This document shows, piece by piece, positions 1 through 7,070 of a DNA stretch of 12,362 nt (positions within the stretch are counted from its first letter, which is position 1; each line of letters starts with the position of its first letter). The position numbers and the translations under genes were made by a program. Under the pieces are notes generated by a model that saw nothing but the letters and a program-made list of their open reading frames with translations, had not been told where the DNA came from and made no database searches. This DNA is from Propionibacteriaceae bacterium (GTDB taxonomy: Bacteria > Actinomycetota > Actinomycetes > Propionibacteriales > Propionibacteriaceae): contig JAISTI010000070.1 of the NCBI GenBank assembly GCA_031272685.1, positions 1-12,362 on the forward strand, given 5' to 3'.

Positions 1-768
1 GGCCAGCAGGAGATCGACCTGCGTTACGCCGACGCCCTCACCATGGCCGACAACATCATGAGCTTCAAGGTCGTCATCAAAGAGGTGGCCACCTCGAAAA
101 ACCTGTTCGCCTCGTTCATGCCCAAGCCGCTCTCTGATTCGCCCGGCTCCGGGATGCACACCCATATGTCGCTTTTCGAGGGCGACGCGAACGCCTTCTA
201 CGACGCCTCCGCCGAATACCACCTTTCCAAGGTGGCCCGGCATTTCATCGCCGGCATCCTGGTGCACGCCGCCGAAATCTCCGCGGTGACGAACCCGTGG
301 GTGAACTCGTACAAGCGGCTGGTCTCCGGCGGCGAGGCGCCCAGCTACATCTGCTGGGGCCAGAACAACCGCTCGGCGCTGGTGCGGGTGCCGATGTTCA
401 AGCCCAACAAGGGCGCCTCGGCGCGCATCGAGCTGCGCTCGATTGATTCGGCGGCGAACCCGTATCTCGCCTACGCGGTGGTGCTGGCCGCCGGGCTGAA
501 GGGCATCGAATCCGAATATGAGCTGCCCGAGGGCGCCGAAGACGATGTCTGGGCGCTGACAGACCGGCAGCGGCAGGCGCTGGGTATCAAGCCGCTGCCG
601 AAATCGTTGGGCAACGCCATCGACGCGCTGGAAGAATCGCAGCTCGTCACCGAGACCCTCGGCGAGCACGTCTTCGAATTCTTCCTGCGCAATAAGAAGG
701 CCGAATACGAGGAATACCGCTCGAATGTCTCCGAGTGGGAGCTGAACAAGTTCCTGCTGTCGCTGTAG
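1..768 (+). CDS. glnA2: Glutamine synthetase type I, GlnA2-like (C-terminal part, 5' end outside window)
   Basis: ATP-dependent ligation of ammonia to glutamate, or in some actinobacterial GlnA2/GlnA3 enzymes gamma-glutamylation of polyamines. The frame is open from base 1 (starting GQQEIDLRYADAL) to the TAG at 766-768, giving 255 visible residues; ATG codons such as that at 43 are internal. Visible family motifs are the nucleotide-site segment GSGMHTHMSLF (about residues 50-60), the NSYKRL loop with its substrate-binding Arg, NNRSALVRVP, and the RIELRSIDSAANPYLAYA segment carrying the conserved Glu and Arg. The NLYDLP-type adenylylation loop of GlnA1-type enzymes is absent. The tail (AEDDVWALT..., LGEHVFEFFLRNKK) resembles mycobacterial GlnA2. 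It is the last gene before a 68-bp gap and is probably transcribed separately from the polymer genes. The GlnA2 subtype is by resemblance only; the glutamine synthetase family is certain. Confidence 0.93.
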   Translation, partial: GQQEIDLRYADALTMADNIMSFKVVIKEVATSKNLFASFMPKPLSDSPGSGMHTHMSLFEGDANAFYDASAEYHLSKVARHFIAGILVHAAEISAVTNPWVNSYKRLVSGGEAPSYICWGQNNRSALVRVPMFKPNKGASARIELRSIDSAANPYLAYAVVLAAGLKGIESEYELPEGAEDDVWALTDRQRQALGIKPLPKSLGNAIDALEESQLVTETLGEHVFEFFLRNKKAEYEEYRSNVSEWELNKFLLSL

Positions 769-792
769 CGCGGCGGCTCGGCCTGCCCGCGC
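768..792 (+). terminator. Weak hairpin at the end of glnA2
   Basis: GCGCGG at 768-773 is perfectly complementary to CCGCGC at 787-792, with a 13-nt GC-rich loop, starting on the last base of the stop codon. There is no T-tract, so this is at best an inefficient or Rho-assisted terminator. In GC-rich DNA such a repeat may also occur by chance. Confidence 0.25.
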
Positions 793-822
793 CAACTCCT
801 ATTCTGTCCGGCCCCAGTTTGG

Positions 823-837
823 TAGTATCGCCAAGCG
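823..837 (+). promoter_or_regulatory. -10 box TAGTAT, leaderless-type promoter for the cytidylyltransferase/SDR gene
   Basis: TAGTAT (823-828) fits the actinobacterial TANNNT -10 pattern and ends 8 bases before the GTG at 837, where transcription would be expected to begin. No convincing -35 box is seen near 800-805, and no Shine-Dalgarno sequence lies just upstream of the GTG. The arrangement therefore suggests a leaderless mRNA beginning at or within a base or two of the start codon. It also supports 837 as the start rather than in-frame codons further upstream. Confidence 0.5.
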
Positions 838-2222
838 TGAAGACTTACGGTGTGGTGCTGGGCGGCGGCGTCGGCGCCCGGCTCGGGCTGAGCGTGCCCA
901 AGCAAATGGTGAAAGTCGCCGGGAAGACGATTCTGGAGCACACCGTCGGCATCCTGAACGACTCGCCCGAAATCGACGAGGTGATTGTGATGATCGCCCC
1001 CGGTTGGGCCGAACGGGTGGCCACTGTGCTGGGCGAGCGTTACAAGAAACTCTCGCTGATCCTCGAAGGCGGCGCCACCCGCAACGAGACCACCCGGCGG
1101 GTGCTGGACGTGCTGGGCGACACCGAGTGCAAAGTGATCCTCCACGACGCGGTGCGGCCGCTGGTGGACGAGCGCATCATCTTGGAGTGCGCGAAAGCCC
1201 TGGATTCGTACGGGGCGGTGGACGTGGTCATCCCCTCGGCCGACACCATCGTCACCGTCGACGACGACGACTTCATCACCTCCATCCCGAACCGCTCCCG
1301 GCTGCGCCGTGGCCAGACACCGCAGGCGTTCCGGCTGTCGGTGCTGCGCAGCGCCTACGACAAGGCCATCGAAGACCCGTATTTCTACGCCTCCGACGAC
1401 TGCGGCGTGGTGTTGAAATACCGGCCGGACGTGAAAATCAAGTGCGTGCTCGGCTCCGAGCACAACATCAAAGTGACCTACGCGGTCGATCTGTTCATCG
1501 CCGACAAGCTCTTCCAGCTTGCCTCCCAGGACGCCCTGGAGAAGTCGGCGAAGCAGCTTGCCGAGGAGATGGGCGGAAAGACCATCGTCATCTTCGGCGG
1601 CAGCTATGGCATCGGCGCGGAAATCGCCCGGGTGGCCAGGGAGATCGGCATGAACGTGGTGGCGCATGGGCGTTCCACCACCGGTGTGCACGTGCAGGAC
1701 GAGGCCGCCATCTGCCAGTCGCTGGCGGAGGCGGAGGCTGAGCACGGGCGTATCGACGCGGTGGTGCTCACCGCCGGCGTGCTGCGCATGGGCCAGTTGG
1801 CCGAGGCCGACGAGGCGACGGTGATGGAGTCCGTCACCGTCAACTACATCGCCCCGGTGAACGTGGCGCGGGCGGCATACCAGTATCTGAAGAAGACCGC
1901 CGGCCATCTGCTGTTCTTCACCTCGTCTTCGTACACCCGCGGCCGGGAAAACTACGCGTTGTACTCGTCTTCCAAGGCGGCGGTGGTGAACCTCACCCAA
2001 GCCCTCAGCGAAGAGTGGGCGCCCGACAACATCCACGTCAACGTGATCAACCCAGAGCGCACCCGCACCCCGATGCGCACCCAGGCTTTCGGCGACGAGC
2101 CGGTAGATTCACTGCTCCCGGCCGAGACGGTCGCCAAAGCGTCCTTGAGCATCCTCGCCTCCGAATCCACCGGCTTGGTGATCGACGTCCGCCGCGAGCA
2201 ATTCGAAACTGACGCGAACTGA
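837..2222 (+). CDS. Bifunctional cytidylyltransferase / short-chain dehydrogenase, Bcs1-like CDP-ribitol synthase
   Basis: 461 residues with a GTG start, chosen because the nucleotide-binding motif begins at once and a -10 box lies just upstream. Residues 1 to about 235 form an IspD/TarI-type cytidylyltransferase: GGGVGARLG (9-17), PKQ (21-23), EGGATRNET and HDAVRP (103-108). Residues from about 247 form an SDR: GGSYGIG at 254-260 for NAD(P)H, Asn336, Ser363/364 and the catalytic YSSSK (Tyr376, Lys380). The same fusion in Haemophilus influenzae Bcs1 reduces ribulose 5-phosphate to ribitol 5-phosphate and couples it to CTP, giving CDP-ribitol. TarI plus TarJ do this in Gram-positives, though TarJ is a different dehydrogenase family. 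Length matches Bcs1 (about 470). Cytoplasmic. The neighbouring polyol-phosphate transferases support a role in wall-polymer precursor supply. It is not a plausible MEP-pathway IspD. The exact polyol (ribitol or another) is inferred. Confidence 0.88.
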   Translation: MKTYGVVLGGGVGARLGLSVPKQMVKVAGKTILEHTVGILNDSPEIDEVIVMIAPGWAERVATVLGERYKKLSLILEGGATRNETTRRVLDVLGDTECKVILHDAVRPLVDERIILECAKALDSYGAVDVVIPSADTIVTVDDDDFITSIPNRSRLRRGQTPQAFRLSVLRSAYDKAIEDPYFYASDDCGVVLKYRPDVKIKCVLGSEHNIKVTYAVDLFIADKLFQLASQDALEKSAKQLAEEMGGKTIVIFGGSYGIGAEIARVAREIGMNVVAHGRSTTGVHVQDEAAICQSLAEAEAEHGRIDAVVLTAGVLRMGQLAEADEATVMESVTVNYIAPVNVARAAYQYLKKTAGHLLFFTSSSYTRGRENYALYSSSKAAVVNLTQALSEEWAPDNIHVNVINPERTRTPMRTQAFGDEPVDSLLPAETVAKASLSILASESTGLVIDVRREQFETDAN

Positions 2223-2248
2223 GCGCTGACGGGGCCGGCTATCAGCGC
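2223..2248. terminator. Inverted repeat between convergent genes, possible bidirectional terminator
   Basis: GCGCTGA (2223-2229) and TCAGCGC (2242-2248) are perfect 7-bp complements around a 12-nt GC-rich loop. The left arm begins right after the TGA of the cytidylyltransferase/SDR gene, and the right arm contains the stop of the opposing transferase gene. The two genes are only 19 bp apart. There is no T-tract on either side, so termination by the hairpin alone is uncertain. Confidence 0.35.
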
Positions 2249-4056
2249 AGGAGGGCCCGGGCTTCTTCCAGGAAGCGGTCGGCGTAGGTTTCGTCGGGGA
2301 TGTCGCCCAGGTAGTAGGTTTTCAGCTCGGCGCGGGTGGGGGCGAGCGGATCGGCGGAAAGCAGGTCGTCGAGCACCTGGGGCAGGTTCGGGATCTCTTT
2401 GCCGGCGCAGTCGATGAGGTAGGCGGCTTTGGCCACCGGGAACTCGTCGGCGAATCCCGCTATCGGGCGGTTGACGGCCGTCATCGCATAGGGCTTGCCG
2501 GAAAACAGGTAGTCGTTCACCACCGAGGACACGTCGGAGACCAGCGCGTCGGAATGGTTGAAGCAGTCGAAAACCGACCAGATTGTCTCAGCCACCTCGC
2601 CGAAGACGTGCTCACGCCCGCTGGCTTTCCGGTCTTGTTCCAACACAGCGGCGATCTCGGCGGCCGCCGCGCGGTCGCGCTCGTTCTTGGAGGTGAACGG
2701 GTGCGGCCGGAAGATGACGTGGCAGCCGCGCTCCAACAAGCCCCGAACGATTTCCAGGCCGTGTGGCAGCGAGCAGTAGTCGGCGTCCTGGTGGAAGCCC
2801 GACCAGGTGGGCGTGTAGAGCACCCGCGGGTTCGCGATCGCGGAAATCGGCCCGGCGGCGTGTTGCACGTCTTCGACCTGCGGGCGGCCGACGATGCGGA
2901 AATACTCCGGCGGCACCCAGATGCCGTTATCGGCGAAGCGGTCGATGGCGGCCTGCCCGGCCACGAAGTTGTAGTCGTAGATGCGGAACATCGGGGTGAA
3001 CGAGCCGGTCTTGTCGGAATCGCCGTGGTTGAGCTGGATGTGCTTCAGGTGGTGGTAGTGGATCATGTGGTCGTTGCGGATGGCGGTGTTCACATAGAAA
3101 ACGGCCTTCAGCGATTTGCAGATCACCGGCCCCAGCTCGTCCAGCGCGTCACGCAGCAGCACCGGCTTGGCGGTCAGACCTTTGATGTCCTCGAAGTTGA
3201 AACGGTCGCGCACCACGATGAAATACGGCTCGCCAATCCGGTCGAGGTACGGCAGCCACATCTTCACCTGGTAGGCGCTCAGCCGGGGAGCGTGCCAGTG
3301 GAACACGAACTTGGGGGCGAGTTCTTTCAGCAGTTTCGGTAGCGCCCGCTCGAACTGGGCCTTCTTCAACTGGTACAGGCCCACCCGCACTCCCATGACG
3401 AGCAGATAGCCGACCGCGACGGCGATCAGCGCCTGGGTGAACATTTCCAACAAGAAGTACGGGCCGAGGGCGGCCGCAAGAGTGGCGTGCTGGCCATTAT
3501 CGAGTTCGTAGAGCAGGTTACTTTCCCACGGGTACAGCAGCAGCTGCGCGATGGCGGCGGTGTGCAGCCAGTACACCGCGTTCGACCGCCCGCGCGGCGG
3601 CAGCGAGTACTCCCAGCCGGGGATGTTGGCCGCAAAAGGCAGCACCGTGGCGAGTTTGGCGTACACCGGCTCGGCGGCGACGGAAGCCACCAGCACCCAG
3701 GCGAGGATTGGGATGGCGGGCCAGGAGAGTTGCCTGCCCATGGTGGTAGTCAGGGCGGCGACCATCGCGGCCATCAGCCGCACGGCCGCGAACTGGCCGG
3801 TGAGCTGCGGCCGGTAGCCGTCTTGGTTCGGAATCAGCGAGAGTGCCACGCTGGCCGCCAGCGAAAGCAAGGTGAGGCCGATCATGACGCCATCGCCGAT
3901 GATCAGCAGATCTTCGCTGTATACCCAACCGGTATAGGGCAGCAGCAGCCACAGCGGGATGCCGACGATCATCGGCAGCTTCAGGGCGAAGCCGGGAATC
4001 TGGGCTTTGACAAGCAGGCGCGCCCACGGCACCGAAGACCCGAGCATCGCAGCCAT
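2242..4056 (-). CDS. Membrane-anchored CDP-polyol phosphotransferase (TagF/TarL superfamily), paralog 1
   Basis: 604 residues from an ATG at 4056; GAAGGGA lies 6 nt upstream and a TAAAAT -10 box further upstream. The frame stays open to 4500, but that stretch overlaps the divergent gene and is not family-like. The N-terminal part holds about six hydrophobic segments (roughly 23-40, 54-75, 88-105, 113-135, 160-178, 200-228). From about 250 it is a Glyphos_transf-type domain (PF04464 family): YQVKMWLPYLDR, HGDSDK (His344-Lys349), FVAGQAAIDRF, VLYTPTWSG, RPHP (His452) and SDVSSVVNDYLFSGKP (Asp508). Family members transfer glycerol- or ribitol-phosphate from the CDP-activated form to teichoic-acid primers or chains at the inner membrane face. 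The usual HGTPLK-like motif is here HGDSDK. With a CDP-ribitol-type synthase convergent to it, ribitol-phosphate is a plausible substrate. Whether it primes or polymerises cannot be told from sequence. Confidence 0.87.
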   Translation of the reverse strand: MAAMLGSSVPWARLLVKAQIPGFALKLPMIVGIPLWLLLPYTGWVYSEDLLIIGDGVMIGLTLLSLAASVALSLIPNQDGYRPQLTGQFAAVRLMAAMVAALTTTMGRQLSWPAIPILAWVLVASVAAEPVYAKLATVLPFAANIPGWEYSLPPRGRSNAVYWLHTAAIAQLLLYPWESNLLYELDNGQHATLAAALGPYFLLEMFTQALIAVAVGYLLVMGVRVGLYQLKKAQFERALPKLLKELAPKFVFHWHAPRLSAYQVKMWLPYLDRIGEPYFIVVRDRFNFEDIKGLTAKPVLLRDALDELGPVICKSLKAVFYVNTAIRNDHMIHYHHLKHIQLNHGDSDKTGSFTPMFRIYDYNFVAGQAAIDRFADNGIWVPPEYFRIVGRPQVEDVQHAAGPISAIANPRVLYTPTWSGFHQDADYCSLPHGLEIVRGLLERGCHVIFRPHPFTSKNERDRAAAAEIAAVLEQDRKASGREHVFGEVAETIWSVFDCFNHSDALVSDVSSVVNDYLFSGKPYAMTAVNRPIAGFADEFPVAKAAYLIDCAGKEIPNLPQVLDDLLSADPLAPTRAELKTYYLGDIPDETYADRFLEEARALLR

Positions 4057-4084
4057 GACGTGTCCCTTCGAAAGCGGTGAGCAC

Positions 4085-4090
4085 ATTTTA
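4085..4090 (-). promoter_or_regulatory. -10 box TAAAAT for the minus-strand transferase gene
   Basis: Read on the minus strand, TAAAAT runs from 4090 to 4085, the best -10 match in the 80-bp divergent region. Transcription would start near 4078, giving a leader of about 22 nt that contains GAAGGGA before the ATG at 4056. No clear -35 hexamer is visible 16-18 nt upstream. Confidence 0.5.
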
Positions 4091-4124
4091 TCCCCGCTTG
4101 GCGGCCCAGCGCCGATGGAACCAA

Positions 4125-4137
4125 TAACATGGCATCG
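4125..4137 (+). promoter_or_regulatory. -10 box TAACAT, leaderless-type promoter for the plus-strand transferase/pyruvyl transferase operon
   Basis: TAACAT (4125-4130) fits TANNNT and ends 6 bases before the GTG at 4137, so the expected transcription start coincides with the start codon. No Shine-Dalgarno sequence lies just upstream of this GTG. The divergent -10 box is 34 bp away, so the two promoters are compact enough to be co-regulated. Confidence 0.5.
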
Positions 4138-5603
4138 TGTTGACGCAGCGGGCCGGGCGCGAATGGGCGCGCGCGCTGAACCTGCTGGTGTCGTTGGCCT
4201 TTGCCCTGCTGGGCGGATTGTTCTTGGCCGCCCACCCCGATTGGCTGGCCGCCGGCATCGTGCTGGCGCTGCTCGCCGGGGCGGTTCTCGACGCGCTGCT
4301 GGCCCGGATTTCCCGGCCCGGCCTGTCAGCGCAGCAGCTTCCCGGTTTTCGGGTTGCCTGGTATTTCGGCCATCCGCCGTTCGCCCCCGGACGGCTGCTG
4401 GCGCTGCTCGGGCTGATGGCGGCGATGTGCGGGCTGCCGGAATGGGTGTTCTACACCTGCGGGCTGCTGGGGCTGGCATATGGCCTAGTGGCAGCGGCAA
4501 TGCTGGTGGCCGAGCGCCGCACTGGCCGCACCGCGGGGCGGGTTGTTGCCGCGCTGGGGGAATACCAGCCGCGCTGCTATCTGTACTATTCCGACACCCT
4601 GGCGGGCGGCTACCAGCTCGCCATGTGGCTGCCCTATTTCGAACGCGCCGGGCTCCGATACGCGCTGCTGCTGCGCGACGCCAGTTTCGCCGCGCAGGCG
4701 CGCCAGCTCACCGGCGCGCCGATTGTGCTGGCCCGCTGGATGAAGTCTGTCGAGCAGGCGCTGGTGCCCTCGGTTGGGGCCGTCTTCTATGTGAACAACG
4801 AGGCCCGCAACGCCGAATGCGTGCGCTTCCCCCGCGTCACCCACGTTCACCTCGGCCACGGCGATTCCGACAAGTCGGCGTCCTTCCAGCCGTTCACCGC
4901 GATGTTCGACCAGATTTTCGTGGCCGGGCAGGCCGCCATCGACCGCTACGGCGAACACGGCGTCGAGATTCCGCGCGCGAAGTTCACCATCGTCTCCCGC
5001 CCGCAATTGGAACGGCTCAGCACCGAGCCCGGCCCGCGACCGCCGGTGGTGCTCTACGCGCCCACCTGGCAGGGCGGGCTGGACGATATGCGGCTCAGTT
5101 CGCTGCCGTTCGGGGAAGAACTCGTGCGCGCGCTGCTGGAGTTGGGCGCACGCGTCGTCTTCCGGCCGCACCCCTACTCGCTGCGCGGCGGGGAGCCGCT
5201 GGCGCAGGTGCGCCGCGTCGACGCCCTGCTGCGTGGCCGGGGTGAGACCAGCGCCGACACCCGCGAAGCCGACTTGTTCGAGCTGATGAACCGCTCCAGC
5301 GCCTTGGTGGCGGACGTGTCCAGCCTCGCCTCCGACTACCTGTACACCGGCAAGCCGCTGGCAATCGTGAAAACCGGGCCGGAAAACCCGCCCATCATGG
5401 AAACCGCCTACGTGCTGGAACCCGGCCACCTGCGCGCGCCGCTGGAGTTGCTGCTCGGCGACGACCCGCTGCGCGAAACCCGGCTGGCCAAACGCGGCTA
5501 TTTCCTCGGAGATATCGACGAAGCCGACCCGGCGGCCCCCTTCATCGCCGCGCTGCGGGCCGCCACCGAGGGGAAAGCAGCTAACATGGGGCGAACCGGA
5601 TAG
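4137..5603 (+). CDS. Membrane-anchored CDP-polyol phosphotransferase (TagF/TarL superfamily), paralog 2
   Basis: 488 residues with a GTG start directly after a -10 box. The N-terminal 125 residues carry about four hydrophobic segments (roughly 13-32, 36-55, 86-101, 104-125), fewer than in the divergent paralog. The catalytic domain has the same blocks in the same order: YQLAMWLPYFER, HGDSDK (His241-Lys246), FVAGQAAIDRYGEHG, VVLYAPTWQG, RPHP (His345) and ADVSSLASDYLYTGKP (Asp393). The two paralogs share long identical runs such as FVAGQAAIDR, so they look like a duplicated pair with diverged membrane domains. Family role: transfer of polyol phosphate from a CDP-linked donor onto a membrane-bound teichoic-acid intermediate. 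First gene of an operon with the pyruvyl transferase 13 bp downstream. Donor and acceptor are inferred, not shown. Confidence 0.87.
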   Translation: MLTQRAGREWARALNLLVSLAFALLGGLFLAAHPDWLAAGIVLALLAGAVLDALLARISRPGLSAQQLPGFRVAWYFGHPPFAPGRLLALLGLMAAMCGLPEWVFYTCGLLGLAYGLVAAAMLVAERRTGRTAGRVVAALGEYQPRCYLYYSDTLAGGYQLAMWLPYFERAGLRYALLLRDASFAAQARQLTGAPIVLARWMKSVEQALVPSVGAVFYVNNEARNAECVRFPRVTHVHLGHGDSDKSASFQPFTAMFDQIFVAGQAAIDRYGEHGVEIPRAKFTIVSRPQLERLSTEPGPRPPVVLYAPTWQGGLDDMRLSSLPFGEELVRALLELGARVVFRPHPYSLRGGEPLAQVRRVDALLRGRGETSADTREADLFELMNRSSALVADVSSLASDYLYTGKPLAIVKTGPENPPIMETAYVLEPGHLRAPLELLLGDDPLRETRLAKRGYFLGDIDEADPAAPFIAALRAATEGKAANMGRTG

Positions 5604-5606
5604 AAC

Positions 5607-5611
5607 GGAGG
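5607..5611 (+). promoter_or_regulatory. Ribosome binding site that fixes the pyruvyl transferase start
   Basis: GGAGG at 5607-5611 lies 5 nt before the ATG at 5617. An alternative in-frame GTG at 5611 begins inside this Shine-Dalgarno sequence, so it is very unlikely to be used. Confidence 0.75.
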
Positions 5612-5616
5612 TGCCG

Positions 5617-7062
5617 ATGGCGAGCCCAAAGCGAATTCTGATGCGCGCCGGGAAGGCTCCCCACGAAGTGCTCAGCCCGGAGGCGTCGCTGGCGTACCGG
5701 CAGGTCGGCGTCTTCGCCACCAACCTGGGCAACATGGCTTTCGCCACCGCCGTCTACCGGCATCTGAAAGTGCCGGGCACGGAAATCCGCACCGACGGAA
5801 TGACGCTGCAATACCCCGGGGTCACCGACGCCGACTGCGCCCGAATCAACGAGAAATACGACGCGCTGGTGCTGCCGCTGGCGAACGCTTTCCGGGGCAC
5901 GGCGGTGGATTTTCTGAACAACCTCGCTGACGTCATCGAGCGGCTCACCATCCCGGTGGTGGTGGTCGGGGTGGGCGGCCAAGCCCGCGGCGACACCATC
6001 GACAATGTCCGCGACGACGTGGCCGAGGCCACCACCCGGTTCGTGAAAGCCGTGCTGGAACGCAGCGAGTCAATCGGTGTGCGCGGCGAAGCAACTTACG
6101 ACTTCCTGCGTTCGCTCGGCTTTGGGGAAGACCGCGTCGACGTGGTCGGCTGCCCATCCATGTTCGATTACGACCATGCCGGGCATGTCGAAAAGCCCGA
6201 CTCGCTGAGCGCCGAATCGCCGATGGCGATAAACATCTCCCCGTATGTGCCCGGCGCTCCCGAGTATCTGCGCTGGTGCATGGAGCGCTACCCGAATTTG
6301 ATGTATATGCCACAGCGGGACGCCGAATTGCGGCTGCTGCTGTGGGGAGAGCCGATCAGCCAATCCGCATTCCGCGACGGCATGCCGGTCACCGCCGACG
6401 ACCCGCTGGTGCGGCAGGGGCGGATGCGCATGTGCGTAGATCTGTCCACCTGGAGCCAATACCTCGCCAAGCGGCAATTCTCCTTCGGCACCCGCATCCA
6501 CGGAACCATCGTGGCGCTGCACTCCGGCATCCCGGCCTTCCTACTGGCGCACGATTCCCGCACTGCCGAGCTGGCCGAATACCATCACATCCCGCATTTG
6601 CGGGTGCGGCGGGTCAAGCAAGTGGGGGCGCTGAAGCTGTTCGAGCAGGCCGACTACACCGAATACAACCAGCTTTGGCCGCAGCACCGCGAGGTTTACG
6701 CCCGCTTCCTGGAGCGCAACGGCTTGGCCCACGGGCTCGACCCGGCAAACCGCGACGCCGAATACGAGGCGATGCTCAAGGCGGTGGAGTTCCCACCGCC
6801 GGTGGCGCCGCTGGGTGCCGACCCGTCCCAGCTATACTCCCGGCTGAACTGGCTCTGGCAAGGCTCCAAAGCCGACCTGCTGCGCCCCGGAAACTATCGC
6901 CCCGAAGAGCGCGCCGGCACCGAGTTCCCGGCCAAGCGCCCGCTGCCCGGCCAGGTGCGCCAGCTGCAAAAACGGGTGCACGAGCACGAGTTGATTTTGC
7001 AGAATCGCTGGTGGCCGAAGCTGCTGCGCCGGATGCGGGCGAAGTTCCTCAAAGACCAGTAA
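5617..7062 (+). CDS. Polysaccharide pyruvyl transferase family protein
   Basis: 481 residues with an ATG start 5 nt behind GGAGG. The family transfers pyruvate from phosphoenolpyruvate to sugar or polyol hydroxyls, forming acidic ketals on cell-surface polymers (the CsaB type is a known member). Supporting blocks are NLGNMAF near the N-terminus (36-42), VVVVGVGGQARGD in the middle, SFGTRIHGTIVALHSGIPAFLLAHDSRTAELAEYHHIP with His295 and Asp313, and the conserved sequence context after the RIHG motif. No signal peptide or membrane helix is seen, so it is probably cytoplasmic. The C-terminal tail (about 440-481) is strongly basic and may contact membrane or polymer. It follows the second polyol-phosphate transferase by 13 bp, which suggests that polymer, or its precursor, as the acceptor. 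The acceptor is inferred. Confidence 0.88.
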   Translation: MASPKRILMRAGKAPHEVLSPEASLAYRQVGVFATNLGNMAFATAVYRHLKVPGTEIRTDGMTLQYPGVTDADCARINEKYDALVLPLANAFRGTAVDFLNNLADVIERLTIPVVVVGVGGQARGDTIDNVRDDVAEATTRFVKAVLERSESIGVRGEATYDFLRSLGFGEDRVDVVGCPSMFDYDHAGHVEKPDSLSAESPMAINISPYVPGAPEYLRWCMERYPNLMYMPQRDAELRLLLWGEPISQSAFRDGMPVTADDPLVRQGRMRMCVDLSTWSQYLAKRQFSFGTRIHGTIVALHSGIPAFLLAHDSRTAELAEYHHIPHLRVRRVKQVGALKLFEQADYTEYNQLWPQHREVYARFLERNGLAHGLDPANRDAEYEAMLKAVEFPPPVAPLGADPSQLYSRLNWLWQGSKADLLRPGNYRPEERAGTEFPAKRPLPGQVRQLQKRVHEHELILQNRWWPKLLRRMRAKFLKDQ

Positions 7063-7070
7063 AGACTAGT
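7051..7070. repeat. Tandem 10-bp direct repeat at a convergent gene junction
   Basis: AAAGACCAGT (7051-7060) is followed directly by AAAGACTAGT (7061-7070), 9 of 10 bases identical. It spans the TAA of the pyruvyl transferase gene and the TAG of the opposing gene, which are only 3 bp apart. GACTAGTC (7064-7071) is also an 8-bp palindrome. No terminator hairpin is visible here. Confidence 0.5.

Noticed and set aside
837-1540. Reading the cytidylyltransferase domain as IspD of the isoprenoid (MEP) pathway
   Set aside because: It is fused in frame to a complete SDR domain and sits beside polyol-phosphate transferases, the pattern of CDP-ribitol-type enzymes.
471-2036. Long open frame of 521 codons on the minus strand opposite glnA2 and the cytidylyltransferase/SDR gene
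   Set aside because: Composition is dominated by His, Gly, Arg, Val and Asp as expected for the antisense of GC-rich codons. It shows no family motif, and both plus-strand genes are secure.
4057-4500. Upstream extension of the minus-strand transferase to a start at 4500
   Set aside because: The extra 148 residues are Arg/Ala/Pro-rich, have no hydrophobic or family pattern, overlap the divergent gene and lie upstream of the TAAAAT promoter. The ATG at 4056 has a ribosome site.
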